A stretch of DNA of 64,000 bases from an uncultured beta proteobacterium (GTDB taxonomy: Bacteria; Pseudomonadota; Gammaproteobacteria; Burkholderiales; Burkholderiaceae_C). Location: the NCBI GenBank assembly GCA_903830985.1, contig CAIKVZ010000052.1:1-64000 (forward strand), given 5' to 3'. Positions within the stretch are counted from its first letter, which is position 1; the number at the start of each line of letters is the position of its first letter. The translations under genes were made by a program, and so were the position numbers. Shown here piece by piece: positions 25,781-33,578 of this stretch. The notes under the pieces are model-generated. The model was not told the DNA's origin. It saw only the letters and a program-made list of their open reading frames with translations, and did no database searches.

Positions 25781-26410
25781 ATGAAAACAACAACTTTCAA
25801 GCATGCCGCAATGGTGCTGGCAGTGGCCGGAAGTGTCGCAATGTCTTTCGCAGCGCAAGCCGCTGACGGCCCTTGGCTGGTGCGCGTGCGCGCCGTCAAC
25901 TTGGAAAGCGCCAACGGCGATTCGACCGGCCTGGGTCTGTCGATCAACAACAAGACCATTCCTGAAATCGACTTTTCTTACTTCTTCACGCCGCAGATCG
26001 CCGCCGAACTGATTCTGACCTACCCGCAGAAACAGACGATTCACTCGAGCGTTGTTGGCGCGGACATCGGTTCGTTCAAGCACCTGCCACCGACCCTGAC
26101 CGTGCAGTACCATTTCACGACCATGGGCGCGTTCAAGCCCTACCTCGGCGCTGGCGTGAACTACACCCGCATTTCTGACGTCAGTTTCATTCCGGCCGTT
26201 GTCACGTCGCTGCACCCGGACCTGAGCCGCAACAGCTATGGCCTGGCACTGCAAGTGGGTGCAGACTATGAAATCGCCAAGAACACCTACTTGAACCTGG
26301 ACGTGAAGAAGGTGGACATTCGGGCCGATGTGAAGTCTTCCGGCACCAAGGTCGGCGAGTTCAAGGTGGATCCGCTGCTGGTCGGCCTGGGCATCGGCTG
26401 GCGCTTCTAA
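25781..26410 (+). CDS. ompW: OmpW family outer-membrane protein
   Basis: A 209-residue small barrel protein. The signal peptide ends at AAQAA (about residue 29). Body features match OmpW: PWLVRVRAVNLE, the DFSYFFTPQIAAELILTYPQ strand pair, PPTLTVQYHF, KPYLGAGVNYT, and the terminal GLGIGWRF ending in Phe. OmpW forms an eight-stranded barrel implicated in passage of small hydrophobic molecules. AGAAGGAA lies about 10 nt before the ATG. A clear terminator follows the stop, so it is monocistronic. It is divergent from the Liv-type binding protein and convergent with a Crp/Fnr-type regulator. Confidence 0.93.
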   Translation: MKTTTFKHAAMVLAVAGSVAMSFAAQAADGPWLVRVRAVNLESANGDSTGLGLSINNKTIPEIDFSYFFTPQIAAELILTYPQKQTIHSSVVGADIGSFKHLPPTLTVQYHFTTMGAFKPYLGAGVNYTRISDVSFIPAVVTSLHPDLSRNSYGLALQVGADYEIAKNTYLNLDVKKVDIRADVKSSGTKVGEFKVDPLLVGLGIGWRF

Positions 26411-26433
26411 GCTCCTGAGCGCTTGAGCTGACA

Positions 26434-26472
26434 GCCTGGACCCCGCGGTCAACGCGGGGCCCAGGCTTTTTT
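26434..26472 (+). terminator. Rho-independent terminator of ompW
   Basis: A 14-bp stem (26,434-26,447 with 26,453-26,466; one mismatch, GCCTGG and CCCCGCG blocks) closes a GTCAA loop and is followed by TTTTTT at 26,467-26,472. It lies 24 nt after the ompW stop. Confidence 0.9.
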
Positions 26473-26491
26473 CGTTGGGGGGAGTGAATCG

Positions 26492-27115
26492 TCAGGCGCC
26501 GGCGAGTGCGCGCAGGCTGTCGGGCTGGGGCAGGGTCAGGATGCGTCCGACACCGGCCACCAGACCGCGTTCGCGCAACTGGTGCAGCACGCGCGACAGG
26601 GTTTCGGGCGCAATGCCCAGTTGGGCGGCAATCAGCCGCTTGCGTTGCTGCAGTGACACGATGAGCCCACCCTGGGGTCCGGGCTCGGCGTGACGCACCA
26701 GCCATTCGGCGCAGCGCGACTCAGCGTCCTTGGACAAGCGGCTCACCGCCAATTCGGTTTGTTGGCGGTGCGCCAGCGCCACATCGTGCAGCACCTCCTG
26801 CGCCGACGCTGGCAACTCGGCCAGGTTGCGCCGGAACTCGGCCAGCGGCACACGGCGCAAACTCACTTCGGTCTGGGCTACGGCGTCCACCACACTGGGC
26901 AACTGCAGCACGGCCGCGGTCGCGTCCAGCCAGGACGGACCTTCCACCACGCCGAACTGGTGTTCCAGCTTGTCACCGTCCAGCAGGCCCAGGGCCACGC
27001 GGCCGCTGTCAAGGTGGAGCACCCAATTTGTTGGCGCACTGCGGCGCAACAGCACTTCTGCGGCTTTGGCCTTGAGCAACGGTGCAGTCGAATCAATAAG
27101 GGGAATCTGAGGCAT
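26492..27115 (-). CDS. Crp/Fnr family transcriptional regulator
   Basis: A 207-residue regulator with an N-terminal cyclic-nucleotide-binding-like beta-roll (VLHLDSGRVALGLLDGDKL) and a C-terminal winged helix (LIAAQLGIAPETLSRVLHQL, residues about 157-176) with the ETLSR recognition motif of Fnr-type proteins. The N-terminal cysteine cluster of oxygen-sensing FNR is absent: only one Cys is present, in SRCAEWL. It therefore cannot hold an FNR-type 4Fe-4S cluster and may sense another signal. It is convergent with ompW. Its target sites are unknown, though an Fnr-type TTGAT box would fit the recognition helix. Confidence 0.87.
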   Translation of the reverse strand: MPQIPLIDSTAPLLKAKAAEVLLRRSAPTNWVLHLDSGRVALGLLDGDKLEHQFGVVEGPSWLDATAAVLQLPSVVDAVAQTEVSLRRVPLAEFRRNLAELPASAQEVLHDVALAHRQQTELAVSRLSKDAESRCAEWLVRHAEPGPQGGLIVSLQQRKRLIAAQLGIAPETLSRVLHQLRERGLVAGVGRILTLPQPDSLRALAGA

Positions 27116-27221
27116 GCGCCAGACTTTGCCGTGTTTTGGCCCGCCCGAGTTTGAGCGAAGTCAAGACTTAGGCGGGTATCCGGCAACGCCCGCAGCCTGA
27201 TGGAAACCAGCGCTGAGGGCC

Positions 27222-28175
27222 TCAGGGCAGCTTTTTGCCAAATCCCAGGCGCTTTGCGCCATCGGTGTACAGAGTCACCTTCTCTTTCATGAAGGCGTCC
27301 ATCTGGTCCAAGCCGATGTTGATGAGCTCAAAGCCATTTCTGGCGGCAAGTTCCTTCATCTCGGGGTCGTTGTTGAGCGTCATCCACAGGTCCGACAGGC
27401 GCCGGCGCACTTCGGGCGCGGTGGATTTTGGTACACCAATGCCGCGGTAGGCGCCGTCGACCCAATCCACACCGAGTTCCCTGAAGGTCGGCACATCGGG
27501 CAGCAGGGGATGGCGCTTGTCCATGGCGATGGCCAGTGCACGCACCCGCGACTTGTTGTTGATGGCAAAGGGCGAGTAGGTCATGGCACCGTCCACCTGG
27601 GCGCCGATAACGGCAGTGGACAGGTCGCCCGTGCCCTTGTAAGGGATGTAGTTGGTCTTCACGCCAAAAGCGGCATTCATGCGCTCATGGGCCGCGTGGT
27701 TGGCCGAATTCAGCCCCGATCCGCCCAGTGTCAACTGTCCAGGCCGGGCCCTGGCGGCCTTGATGAAGTCGGCAAAGTTCCTGATCGTGCTTTGCTCGGG
27801 CACCACCAGAATGTCGGGCGTGTAGTGAAACCAGAACACCGGCGTGACGTCCTGGGTCTTGTACTGCACCTGACCTTCGAGGGGCTGAAAAACGATGTGC
27901 GGCAGGTTCACCCCCACGATGTTCAGGCCGTCGCCCGGCAACCCGTTCATCTGCCCCCACATCAGTCCGCCGCCGGCACCAGCCTTGTACTGGACGATGG
28001 TGTCGATGGCGGCACACTTCTTCTTGAGCACCATTTGCTGATGCCGCGCCGACAGGTCGGACTCACCGCCCGGTGGAAAGGCCTGCCAGTAGAGCAGGCT
28101 CTTTTCCGGGCATGGCTGGGCCAGCGCCAGGGGTGCGAGCAGGATCCAGCTCAGCGCAAGCAGCAACTTCTTCAT
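27222..28175 (-). CDS. Bug/TctC-type periplasmic binding protein
   Basis: A 317-residue binding protein of the tripartite tricarboxylate transporter family. The signal peptide ends at APLALAQ. Family motifs are QYKAGAGGGLMWGQM, IRNFADFIKAARARPGQLTLGGSG, NYIPYKGTGD and LLPDVPTFRELGV. The ATG at 28,175 has GAGGAGA upstream; the 28,190 codon does not. It lies 36 nt downstream of the tartrate/D-malate dehydrogenase gene and is probably cotranscribed, so a hydroxy-dicarboxylate ligand is plausible. No TctA or TctB membrane subunit is present here, as is usual for orphan Bug proteins of Burkholderiales. Confidence 0.9.
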   Translation of the reverse strand: MKKLLLALSWILLAPLALAQPCPEKSLLYWQAFPPGGESDLSARHQQMVLKKKCAAIDTIVQYKAGAGGGLMWGQMNGLPGDGLNIVGVNLPHIVFQPLEGQVQYKTQDVTPVFWFHYTPDILVVPEQSTIRNFADFIKAARARPGQLTLGGSGLNSANHAAHERMNAAFGVKTNYIPYKGTGDLSTAVIGAQVDGAMTYSPFAINNKSRVRALAIAMDKRHPLLPDVPTFRELGVDWVDGAYRGIGVPKSTAPEVRRRLSDLWMTLNNDPEMKELAARNGFELINIGLDQMDAFMKEKVTLYTDGAKRLGFGKKLP

Positions 28176-28211
28176 TCGGTGTCTCCTCACTGTGGCGGAT
28201 TGTTTGCACCA

Positions 28212-29303
28212 TCATGCCTGCTGGCCGGCGCGTGCACCAGAGGCAATACGCGCACATACGGCCTGTGTCACCTGTTGCGTGCTGGCGCTTCCGCCCAGAT
28301 CACGGGTGTGCAGAGCCGGGTCGGCAGTCACCTGTTCAATGGCTTGCATCAGCGTGCGCGCCGCGCGCACTTCGCCCAGATGTTCCAGCAGCATCACGCA
28401 ACTCCAGAAGGTGCCTACAGGATTGGCCAGACCCAGGCCCATGATGTCGAAGGCCGAGCCGTGGATGGGCTCGAACATCGAGGGATAACGCCGCTCGGGG
28501 TCGATGTTGCCGGTGGGGGCAATGCCCAGGCTACCCGCCAGTGCGGCTGCCAGATCGCTCAGGATGTCGGCGTGCAGGTTCGTCGCCACGAGTGTGTCCA
28601 GGGTCGCCGGCCGGTTCACCATGCGCGCCGTGGCGGCGTCCACCAGTTCCTTGTCCCACTTGACGTCGGGGAACTCCCTGGAAACCTGCAGCGCGATCTC
28701 GTCCCACATCACCATGGCGTGGCGCTGCGCGTTGGACTTGGTGACCACGGTGAGCAACTTGCGCGCACGCGACTGCGCGAGTCGAAAGGCAAAGCGCATG
28801 ATGCGCTCCACACCGGCACGGGTCATGATGGAGACGTCGGTGGCGGCCTCGATCGGCTGCCCTTGGTGCACACGCCCGCCCACGCCCGAATACTCGCCCT
28901 CGGAATTTTCGCGCACGATCACCCAGTCCAGGTCCTCGGGCTTGCAGCGTTTCAGCGGTGCATCGATGCCGGGCAGGATGCGCGTGGGTCGCACGTTGGC
29001 GTACTGGTCGAAACCCTGGCAGATCTTCAGGCGCAGACCCCACAGCGTGATGTGGTCCGGAATATGCGGATCGCCGGCGGAGCCAAAAAGTATGGCGTCC
29101 TTGTCGCGCAAGGCATCCAGACCATTGGACGGCATCATCTCGCCATGGGCACGGTACCAGTCGCCGCCCCAGCCGAAGTGTTCAAAGTCAAAGTTGAACG
29201 TGCTGCCGGACGCGGCCAGCGCTTCCAGCACGGTCTGACCTGCTGGTATGACTTCCTTGCCGATCCCGTCTCCCGGTATGCAGGCGATCTTGTAGGTCTT
29301 CAT
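28212..29303 (-). CDS. ttuC: Tartrate dehydrogenase / D-malate dehydrogenase
   Basis: A 363-residue member of the isocitrate/isopropylmalate dehydrogenase superfamily. It oxidises and decarboxylates D-malate or tartrate using NAD and a divalent metal. Visible motifs: IPGDGIGKEV at the N-terminus, DHITLWGLRLKICQGFDQYANVRP for substrate binding, VRENSEGEYSGVGGRV, the TKSNAQRH lysine region, NLHADILSDL for metal ligands and EPIHGSAFDIMG. Length matches DmlA/TtuC-type enzymes (about 360). The ATG at 29,303 follows AGGGAAG. It is cotranscribed with a Bug binding protein and divergent from the purine deaminase gene. Confidence 0.9.
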   Translation of the reverse strand: MKTYKIACIPGDGIGKEVIPAGQTVLEALAASGSTFNFDFEHFGWGGDWYRAHGEMMPSNGLDALRDKDAILFGSAGDPHIPDHITLWGLRLKICQGFDQYANVRPTRILPGIDAPLKRCKPEDLDWVIVRENSEGEYSGVGGRVHQGQPIEAATDVSIMTRAGVERIMRFAFRLAQSRARKLLTVVTKSNAQRHAMVMWDEIALQVSREFPDVKWDKELVDAATARMVNRPATLDTLVATNLHADILSDLAAALAGSLGIAPTGNIDPERRYPSMFEPIHGSAFDIMGLGLANPVGTFWSCVMLLEHLGEVRAARTLMQAIEQVTADPALHTRDLGGSASTQQVTQAVCARIASGARAGQQA

Positions 29304-29379
29304 TGGCTTCCCTGGTTGGCTTGTCATGACAACGGACTGTACGCGAGCTCGCCCGCCTAAGCGCGTTAAGCTGTCGCTC

Positions 29380-30816
29380 ATGAAAACCCTGTTGATCCGA
29401 AACGCGCGCCGCATTGCCACCTTTGACCACAGCGACCCCAGAAAGGCAGGCGAGTTGCGTGACGCCTCGGTCTTCATCCGGGGCAATGTGATCGAGGCCA
29501 TGGGACCTGCGGCGGACATGCCGCAGACGGCCGACGAAGTGATCGACGCACGCGGTCATCTGGTCACGCCCGGGATGGTGAACACGCACCACCACATGGT
29601 GCAAAGCCTGACCCGCGCCATTCCCCAGGTGCAGGATGCCGAACTCTTCGCCTGGCTGCGCGGCCTGTACCCGATCTGGGCCGGACTCACGCCCGAGATG
29701 GTGTTGGTGTCGCACCAGATTGCCATGGCGGAGTTGCTGCTCAGCGGCTGCAGCACCAGCAGCGATCACCTCTACATCTACCCCAACGGCGTGCGCCTGG
29801 ACGACAGCATCGAAGCCGCTCAGGCCATCGGGCTGCGTTTTGTTGCCACGCGCGGCAGCATGAGCGTGGGCCAGAGCCAGGGCGGGCTCCCGCCGGACCG
29901 GGTGGTGGAACGCGAAGACTTCATCCTGAAGGACACGCAGCGCCTGATCGAGACATGGCACGACGCCTCTTTTGGCTCGATGCTGAACATCGCCGTAGCG
30001 CCCTGCTCACCCTTCTCCGTGAGCCAGGACCTGATGCGTGAATCGGCGGCCCTGGCGCGTGCCTACGGCGTACGACTGCACACGCATCTGGCGGAGAACG
30101 ACCATGACCTGGCTTACACGCGGGAAAAGTTCAACTGCACACCGGCGCAGTACGCACAGGACCTGGGCTGGCTGGGCGAGGATGTGTGGCACGCGCACTG
30201 CGTGCAACTCGACACACAAGGCATCAGCCTGTTTGCCGCCAGCCGCACCGGCGTGGCGCACTGCCCGTGCAGCAATATGCGCCTGGCCTCGGGCATCGCC
30301 CCGATCCGCAGGATGCTTGACGCCGGCGTCCCCGTGGGCCTGGGCGTGGACGGCAGCGCCAGCAACGACGGCGCGCAAATGGTGAACGAAGCACGCCAGG
30401 CGATGCTGCTGGCGCGCGTCGGGCGCGCGCTGCAGCCCCCGCTCACCGATGCCAAAGGCAGGACCTTCTTCGGCTGCGACCTGGGATCGGCTGAGATGAC
30501 GGCGCGCGACGCGCTTGGCCTTGGCACGCGCGGCGGCGCGCAGGTGCTGGGACGCGCCGACATCGGCCATCTGGCGCCGGGCATGTGCGCGGACCTGGCT
30601 TTATTTGATTTGAACACCCTGGCCTTCGCCGGCGGCGCCGTGCACGACCCGGTGGGCGCCCTGCTGCTGTGCGCCAGCCCGCAAGCCGCCTACACCATTG
30701 TCAACGGCCGAGTCGTGGTGCGCCAGGGGCGCCTCACCACCGTGGACCTGGGGCCGCTGATCGAGCGGCACAACGCGCTGGCGCTGGAGTTGGTGCGCAC
30801 GGCAAGTGCCGGTTGA
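29380..30816 (+). CDS. 8-oxoguanine deaminase-type amidohydrolase
   Basis: A 478-residue metal-dependent deaminase of the TrzN/AtzA-like amidohydrolase branch. Metal ligands are visible in MVNTHHHMVQ (HxH), HTHLAEND, HAHCVQLD and GVDGSASND (Asp). The close pattern to 8-oxoguanine deaminases (WAGLTPEMV, STSSDHLYIYPNGV, GVAHCPCSNMRLASG) and the adjacent xdh/puuD genes support conversion of an oxidised or normal purine (8-oxoguanine to urate, possibly isocytosine or guanine). Start at 29,380 (MKTLLIRNARR) rather than 29,326. It ends 52 nt before the convergent puuD, with a repeat hairpin between. Confidence 0.87.
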   Translation: MKTLLIRNARRIATFDHSDPRKAGELRDASVFIRGNVIEAMGPAADMPQTADEVIDARGHLVTPGMVNTHHHMVQSLTRAIPQVQDAELFAWLRGLYPIWAGLTPEMVLVSHQIAMAELLLSGCSTSSDHLYIYPNGVRLDDSIEAAQAIGLRFVATRGSMSVGQSQGGLPPDRVVEREDFILKDTQRLIETWHDASFGSMLNIAVAPCSPFSVSQDLMRESAALARAYGVRLHTHLAENDHDLAYTREKFNCTPAQYAQDLGWLGEDVWHAHCVQLDTQGISLFAASRTGVAHCPCSNMRLASGIAPIRRMLDAGVPVGLGVDGSASNDGAQMVNEARQAMLLARVGRALQPPLTDAKGRTFFGCDLGSAEMTARDALGLGTRGGAQVLGRADIGHLAPGMCADLALFDLNTLAFAGGAVHDPVGALLLCASPQAAYTIVNGRVVVRQGRLTTVDLGPLIERHNALALELVRTASAG

Positions 30817-30817
30817 C

Positions 30818-30856
30818 CCTTCCCCCTCGCCCGCTCGCGGGAGAGGGCCGGGGTGA
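30818..30856. repeat. REP-type hairpin between convergent genes
   Basis: The C-rich/G-rich inverted repeat CCCTCGCCCGC (30,824-30,834) with GCGGGAGAGGG (30,837-30,847; one mismatch), followed by GGCCGGGGTGAGGG, belongs to the CCCTCTCCC-type palindromes scattered between genes in many proteobacteria. It separates the convergent deaminase and puuD genes and may help terminate transcription or stabilise transcript ends. Confidence 0.6.
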
Positions 30857-30868
30857 GGGCTGCAACGC

Positions 30869-32089
30869 CTAATCCGTCTTGGCACCGGCCTCGAACCACA
30901 GGCCGATCAGCGTGCGTTCAGCCGGCGTGATGCCGGTGGCGTTGCCCATGGGCATGGTTTTCGCCACCACCACCTGCTGATACAAGGCCTGCGCGTGCTG
31001 CCGGATGCGCTCGGGCGAATCGAGGCGCACGTTCTTCATTTGCAATTGCTCGCCATGGCACAGCGTGCAGCGCTGCGTCAGGATAGCCTGCACGGTCTTG
31101 AAGCCCACGGCAGTCGATGCACTGACGATGCCCTCTGGCGCAGCGGCTGCGGGCGCGACCGGCTCGGGCCGCAGCCAGATGAGCACGCCCACGACAAGCG
31201 CCACACCCATCAGCGCGTAGCGCAGCGGATTGGCATTGCGCCCGAGCTTGAAGCCGTGGCGCATGACGAAGAACTGGCGGATCAGCGCGCCGGCAAGCAT
31301 CATCAGGATCAGCACCAACCAGTTCTGTGCGTGACTGTAGGTGAAGCTGTAGTGGTTGCTCAGCATGGCAAACAACACCGGCAGCGTGAAGTAGGTGTTG
31401 TGCACGCTGCGCTGCTTGGCGCGCTTGCCGTGGGTGGGGTCGACGCGCTCGCCGGCCGCCATCTGCGCCATCACCTTGCGCTGCCCTGGAATGATCCAGA
31501 AGAACACGTTGGCGCTCATGGCCGTGGCGATCATGGCGCCCATCAGCAGGTAGGCGGCGCGCCCGGCAAACAGGTGGCAGGCGGCCCAGGAGGCGATGCA
31601 GATCACGCCAAAAACGCCGGCGCCCACCATGGCGTCGCCATTCTTGCGAAAACCGAAACGCCGGCAGATCTGGTCGTAGCACAGCCAGAACGCCACCAGA
31701 AAGCCCAGGGCCGCGGCGACGGCCGCCGCGGGTGACCAGTCCAGCAGTGACTTGTCGACCAGGTAGGTGCCCGCGCTCCACAGGTAGCTCACGGTGAACA
31801 GGGCGAAACCACTGAGCCAGGTGGAATAGCTCTCCCAAAAGAACCAGTGCAGTTCTGTATGAATCTTCTTCGGCGCGACCAAGTATTTTTGCGGGTTGTA
31901 AAAGCCCCCGCCATGCACTGCCCAGAGGGCGCCATCCACGCCTTTTTCCAGCAGATCGGGCGACTTGGGGCGGATCAGGTTGTTGTCCAGAAAGACAAAG
32001 TAGAAGGACGAACCGATCCAGGCAATCGCCGTGATCACGTGCACCCAGCGCAGCAGCAAGTTGGCCCAGTCGAGCAGGTAGGATTCCAT
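30869..32089 (-). CDS. puuD: Urate hydroxylase PuuD, membrane protein with cytochrome c domain
   Basis: A 406-residue integral membrane enzyme converting urate to 5-hydroxyisourate. About eight to nine hydrophobic helices occupy residues 1-310, with the family features LLRWVHVITAIAWIGSSFYF, VHGGGFYNPQKY and ELHWFFWESYSTWLSG. The C-terminal 70 residues form a cytochrome c domain with C341-T-L-C344-H345 and a candidate Met ligand at MPMGNATG (M379/M381). The heme domain should face the periplasm and pass electrons to the respiratory chain, as known for Agrobacterium PuuD. It is 2 nt downstream of xdhC, forming an operon. Confidence 0.93.
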   Translation of the reverse strand: MESYLLDWANLLLRWVHVITAIAWIGSSFYFVFLDNNLIRPKSPDLLEKGVDGALWAVHGGGFYNPQKYLVAPKKIHTELHWFFWESYSTWLSGFALFTVSYLWSAGTYLVDKSLLDWSPAAAVAAALGFLVAFWLCYDQICRRFGFRKNGDAMVGAGVFGVICIASWAACHLFAGRAAYLLMGAMIATAMSANVFFWIIPGQRKVMAQMAAGERVDPTHGKRAKQRSVHNTYFTLPVLFAMLSNHYSFTYSHAQNWLVLILMMLAGALIRQFFVMRHGFKLGRNANPLRYALMGVALVVGVLIWLRPEPVAPAAAAPEGIVSASTAVGFKTVQAILTQRCTLCHGEQLQMKNVRLDSPERIRQHAQALYQQVVVAKTMPMGNATGITPAERTLIGLWFEAGAKTD

Positions 32090-32091
32090 GC

Positions 32092-32883
32092 TCAGCTTCC
32101 TTGCAACAACTGTGCCGCCACCGCCACGGCGATCACCTCCGGCGCCTTGCCGGCAATGCCGGGAACGCCGATCGGGCAGGTGACGTGGGCCAGTTCGCGT
32201 TCTTCAAAGCCGCGCTCCAGCAGGCGCTTGCGAAAGCTGGCCCACTTGGTCTTGCTGCCGATGAGGCCAACGTAGGGCAGGTCGGCGCGCTCGCGCTGCC
32301 GCTGCAGGCAGGCCGCCACCACATCCAGATCTTCCGCGTGGCTGAAGCTCATGATCAGCACCCGGCTGCCAGCGGCCAGTCCCGCCACGGCACCCTGCAC
32401 AGGCTCCGAGTGCTCGCACTGCACATTCTCTGGAACACTGCACGGGAATATTTCGTCCCGACTGTCGACCCACGAGACGGCAAAGGGCAAACTGCCCAGC
32501 AGTTGCACCAGAGCGCGCCCCACATGGCCGCCGCCGAACAGCGCCAGCGGCTGCAGTTGCGGTGCCAACCGCGCCAACAGCGCCTGCGCGTCGCCAGCAG
32601 TCACACGCTCGAACTGCAACTGCAGCACGCCACCACAGCATTGCCCCAGCGCCGGTCCCAATGCGTAGCGAAGGATGGGCTCGCCGGCGCGCCCCTGCAG
32701 GCGCGCGCGCGCCTCAGCAGCAGCCTGATGCTCCAGCTGACCGCCACCAATGGTGTTGCAGCTGCCCTGTGCAAACACGGCCATCCAGGCGCCGGCGGCG
32801 CGCGGCACCGAGCCTTGGGACGCGGCCACACGCACCAAAATGGCATCTTCCTGCGCCAAGCGCGCCAAAAAATCCTGCAACAT
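32092..32883 (-). CDS. xdhC: Xanthine dehydrogenase accessory protein XdhC
   Basis: A 263-residue molybdenum cofactor maturation factor, which binds and sulfurates the cofactor and inserts it into XdhB. The N-terminal XdhC/CoxI domain shows VRVAASQGSVPRAAGAWM and TIGGGQLEH; the C-terminal Rossmann domain shows LFGGGHVGRALVQLL, WVDSRDE, MSFSHAEDL and VGLIGSKTKW. The ATG at 32,883 (MLQDFL) was chosen; an in-frame GTG two codons earlier is possible. It is cotranscribed with puuD, but separated from xdhAB by a plus-strand lipoprotein gene. Confidence 0.92.
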   Translation of the reverse strand: MLQDFLARLAQEDAILVRVAASQGSVPRAAGAWMAVFAQGSCNTIGGGQLEHQAAAEARARLQGRAGEPILRYALGPALGQCCGGVLQLQFERVTAGDAQALLARLAPQLQPLALFGGGHVGRALVQLLGSLPFAVSWVDSRDEIFPCSVPENVQCEHSEPVQGAVAGLAAGSRVLIMSFSHAEDLDVVAACLQRQRERADLPYVGLIGSKTKWASFRKRLLERGFEERELAHVTCPIGVPGIAGKAPEVIAVAVAAQLLQGS

Positions 32884-33020
32884 GCTCACAAATCGATACC
32901 TTGATAAACCGTTTTCGCCACTTTGGCCTCACAATTTCAGGCACAGTATGCCCGTAACGCTGGACGCTGCTGCAGGCGCAACCGGGCGACATCGATTCAG
33001 TACCCTCCAACAAGGAAATC

Positions 33021-33560
33021 ATGATGCGCAATTTATTCACTTCCCGTGCAAGTTGGCTGACGGGCCTGTGTGTGGGCATCGCAGCGCTGATCGCTGGCTG
33101 CGCCAGCGCCCCTAAACCCGCGCCCGTGACCGCCCGCTCTGTGCCCCCACCGTCTGTGCCCGTGCCCGATGCAGCCGTGGTTGAAGCTGCACCAGCCCCT
33201 GTTACGCCCGACGCCAAAAAATCAGCGGCAAAGAGCGCGCGCGAATACCGGCTCGACGCTGCCGGCCATCTGTACGCGCTCAACCCGCAGCGCATCTACC
33301 AGGGCAAGATGCCGCCACTGCTGTACGCCGTCGGCGTGCTGGAAGTGGACGTGGACGCGCGCGGCAACGTGATCTCGACTCACTGGATGCGGGCTCCGAG
33401 TCACGCACCCGAGGTGGTGGCCGAGATCGAGCGCACGGTGCGCCAGGCTGCGCCCTATCCCGTCCCGACCCGTCTGGGTCGCGTCACCTACACCGACACC
33501 TGGTTGTGGCACAAGAGCGGCAAGTTTCAGCTCGACACGCTGACGGAGGGGCAGCTCTAA
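33021..33560 (+). CDS. Lipoprotein with TonB C-terminal-like domain
   Basis: A 179-residue protein with a lipoprotein signal (lipobox LIAGC, Cys at residue 27). A Pro/Ala/Val-rich linker follows (about residues 28-70, PVTARSVPPPSVPVPDAAVV). The C-terminal 90 residues (LEVDVDARGNVISTHWMRA, then VRQAAPYPVPTRLG) resemble the TonB C-terminal or energy-transducer-like fold. AAGGA precedes the start; ATGs at 33,021 and 33,024 are both possible. It lies on the opposite strand between xdhC and xdhB. Its membrane position and function are not known; it lacks the TonB N-terminal helix, so it is not a true TonB. Confidence 0.7.
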   Translation: MMRNLFTSRASWLTGLCVGIAALIAGCASAPKPAPVTARSVPPPSVPVPDAAVVEAAPAPVTPDAKKSAAKSAREYRLDAAGHLYALNPQRIYQGKMPPLLYAVGVLEVDVDARGNVISTHWMRAPSHAPEVVAEIERTVRQAAPYPVPTRLGRVTYTDTWLWHKSGKFQLDTLTEGQL

Positions 33561-33578
33561 TTTGAAATGAAGCAGCGC

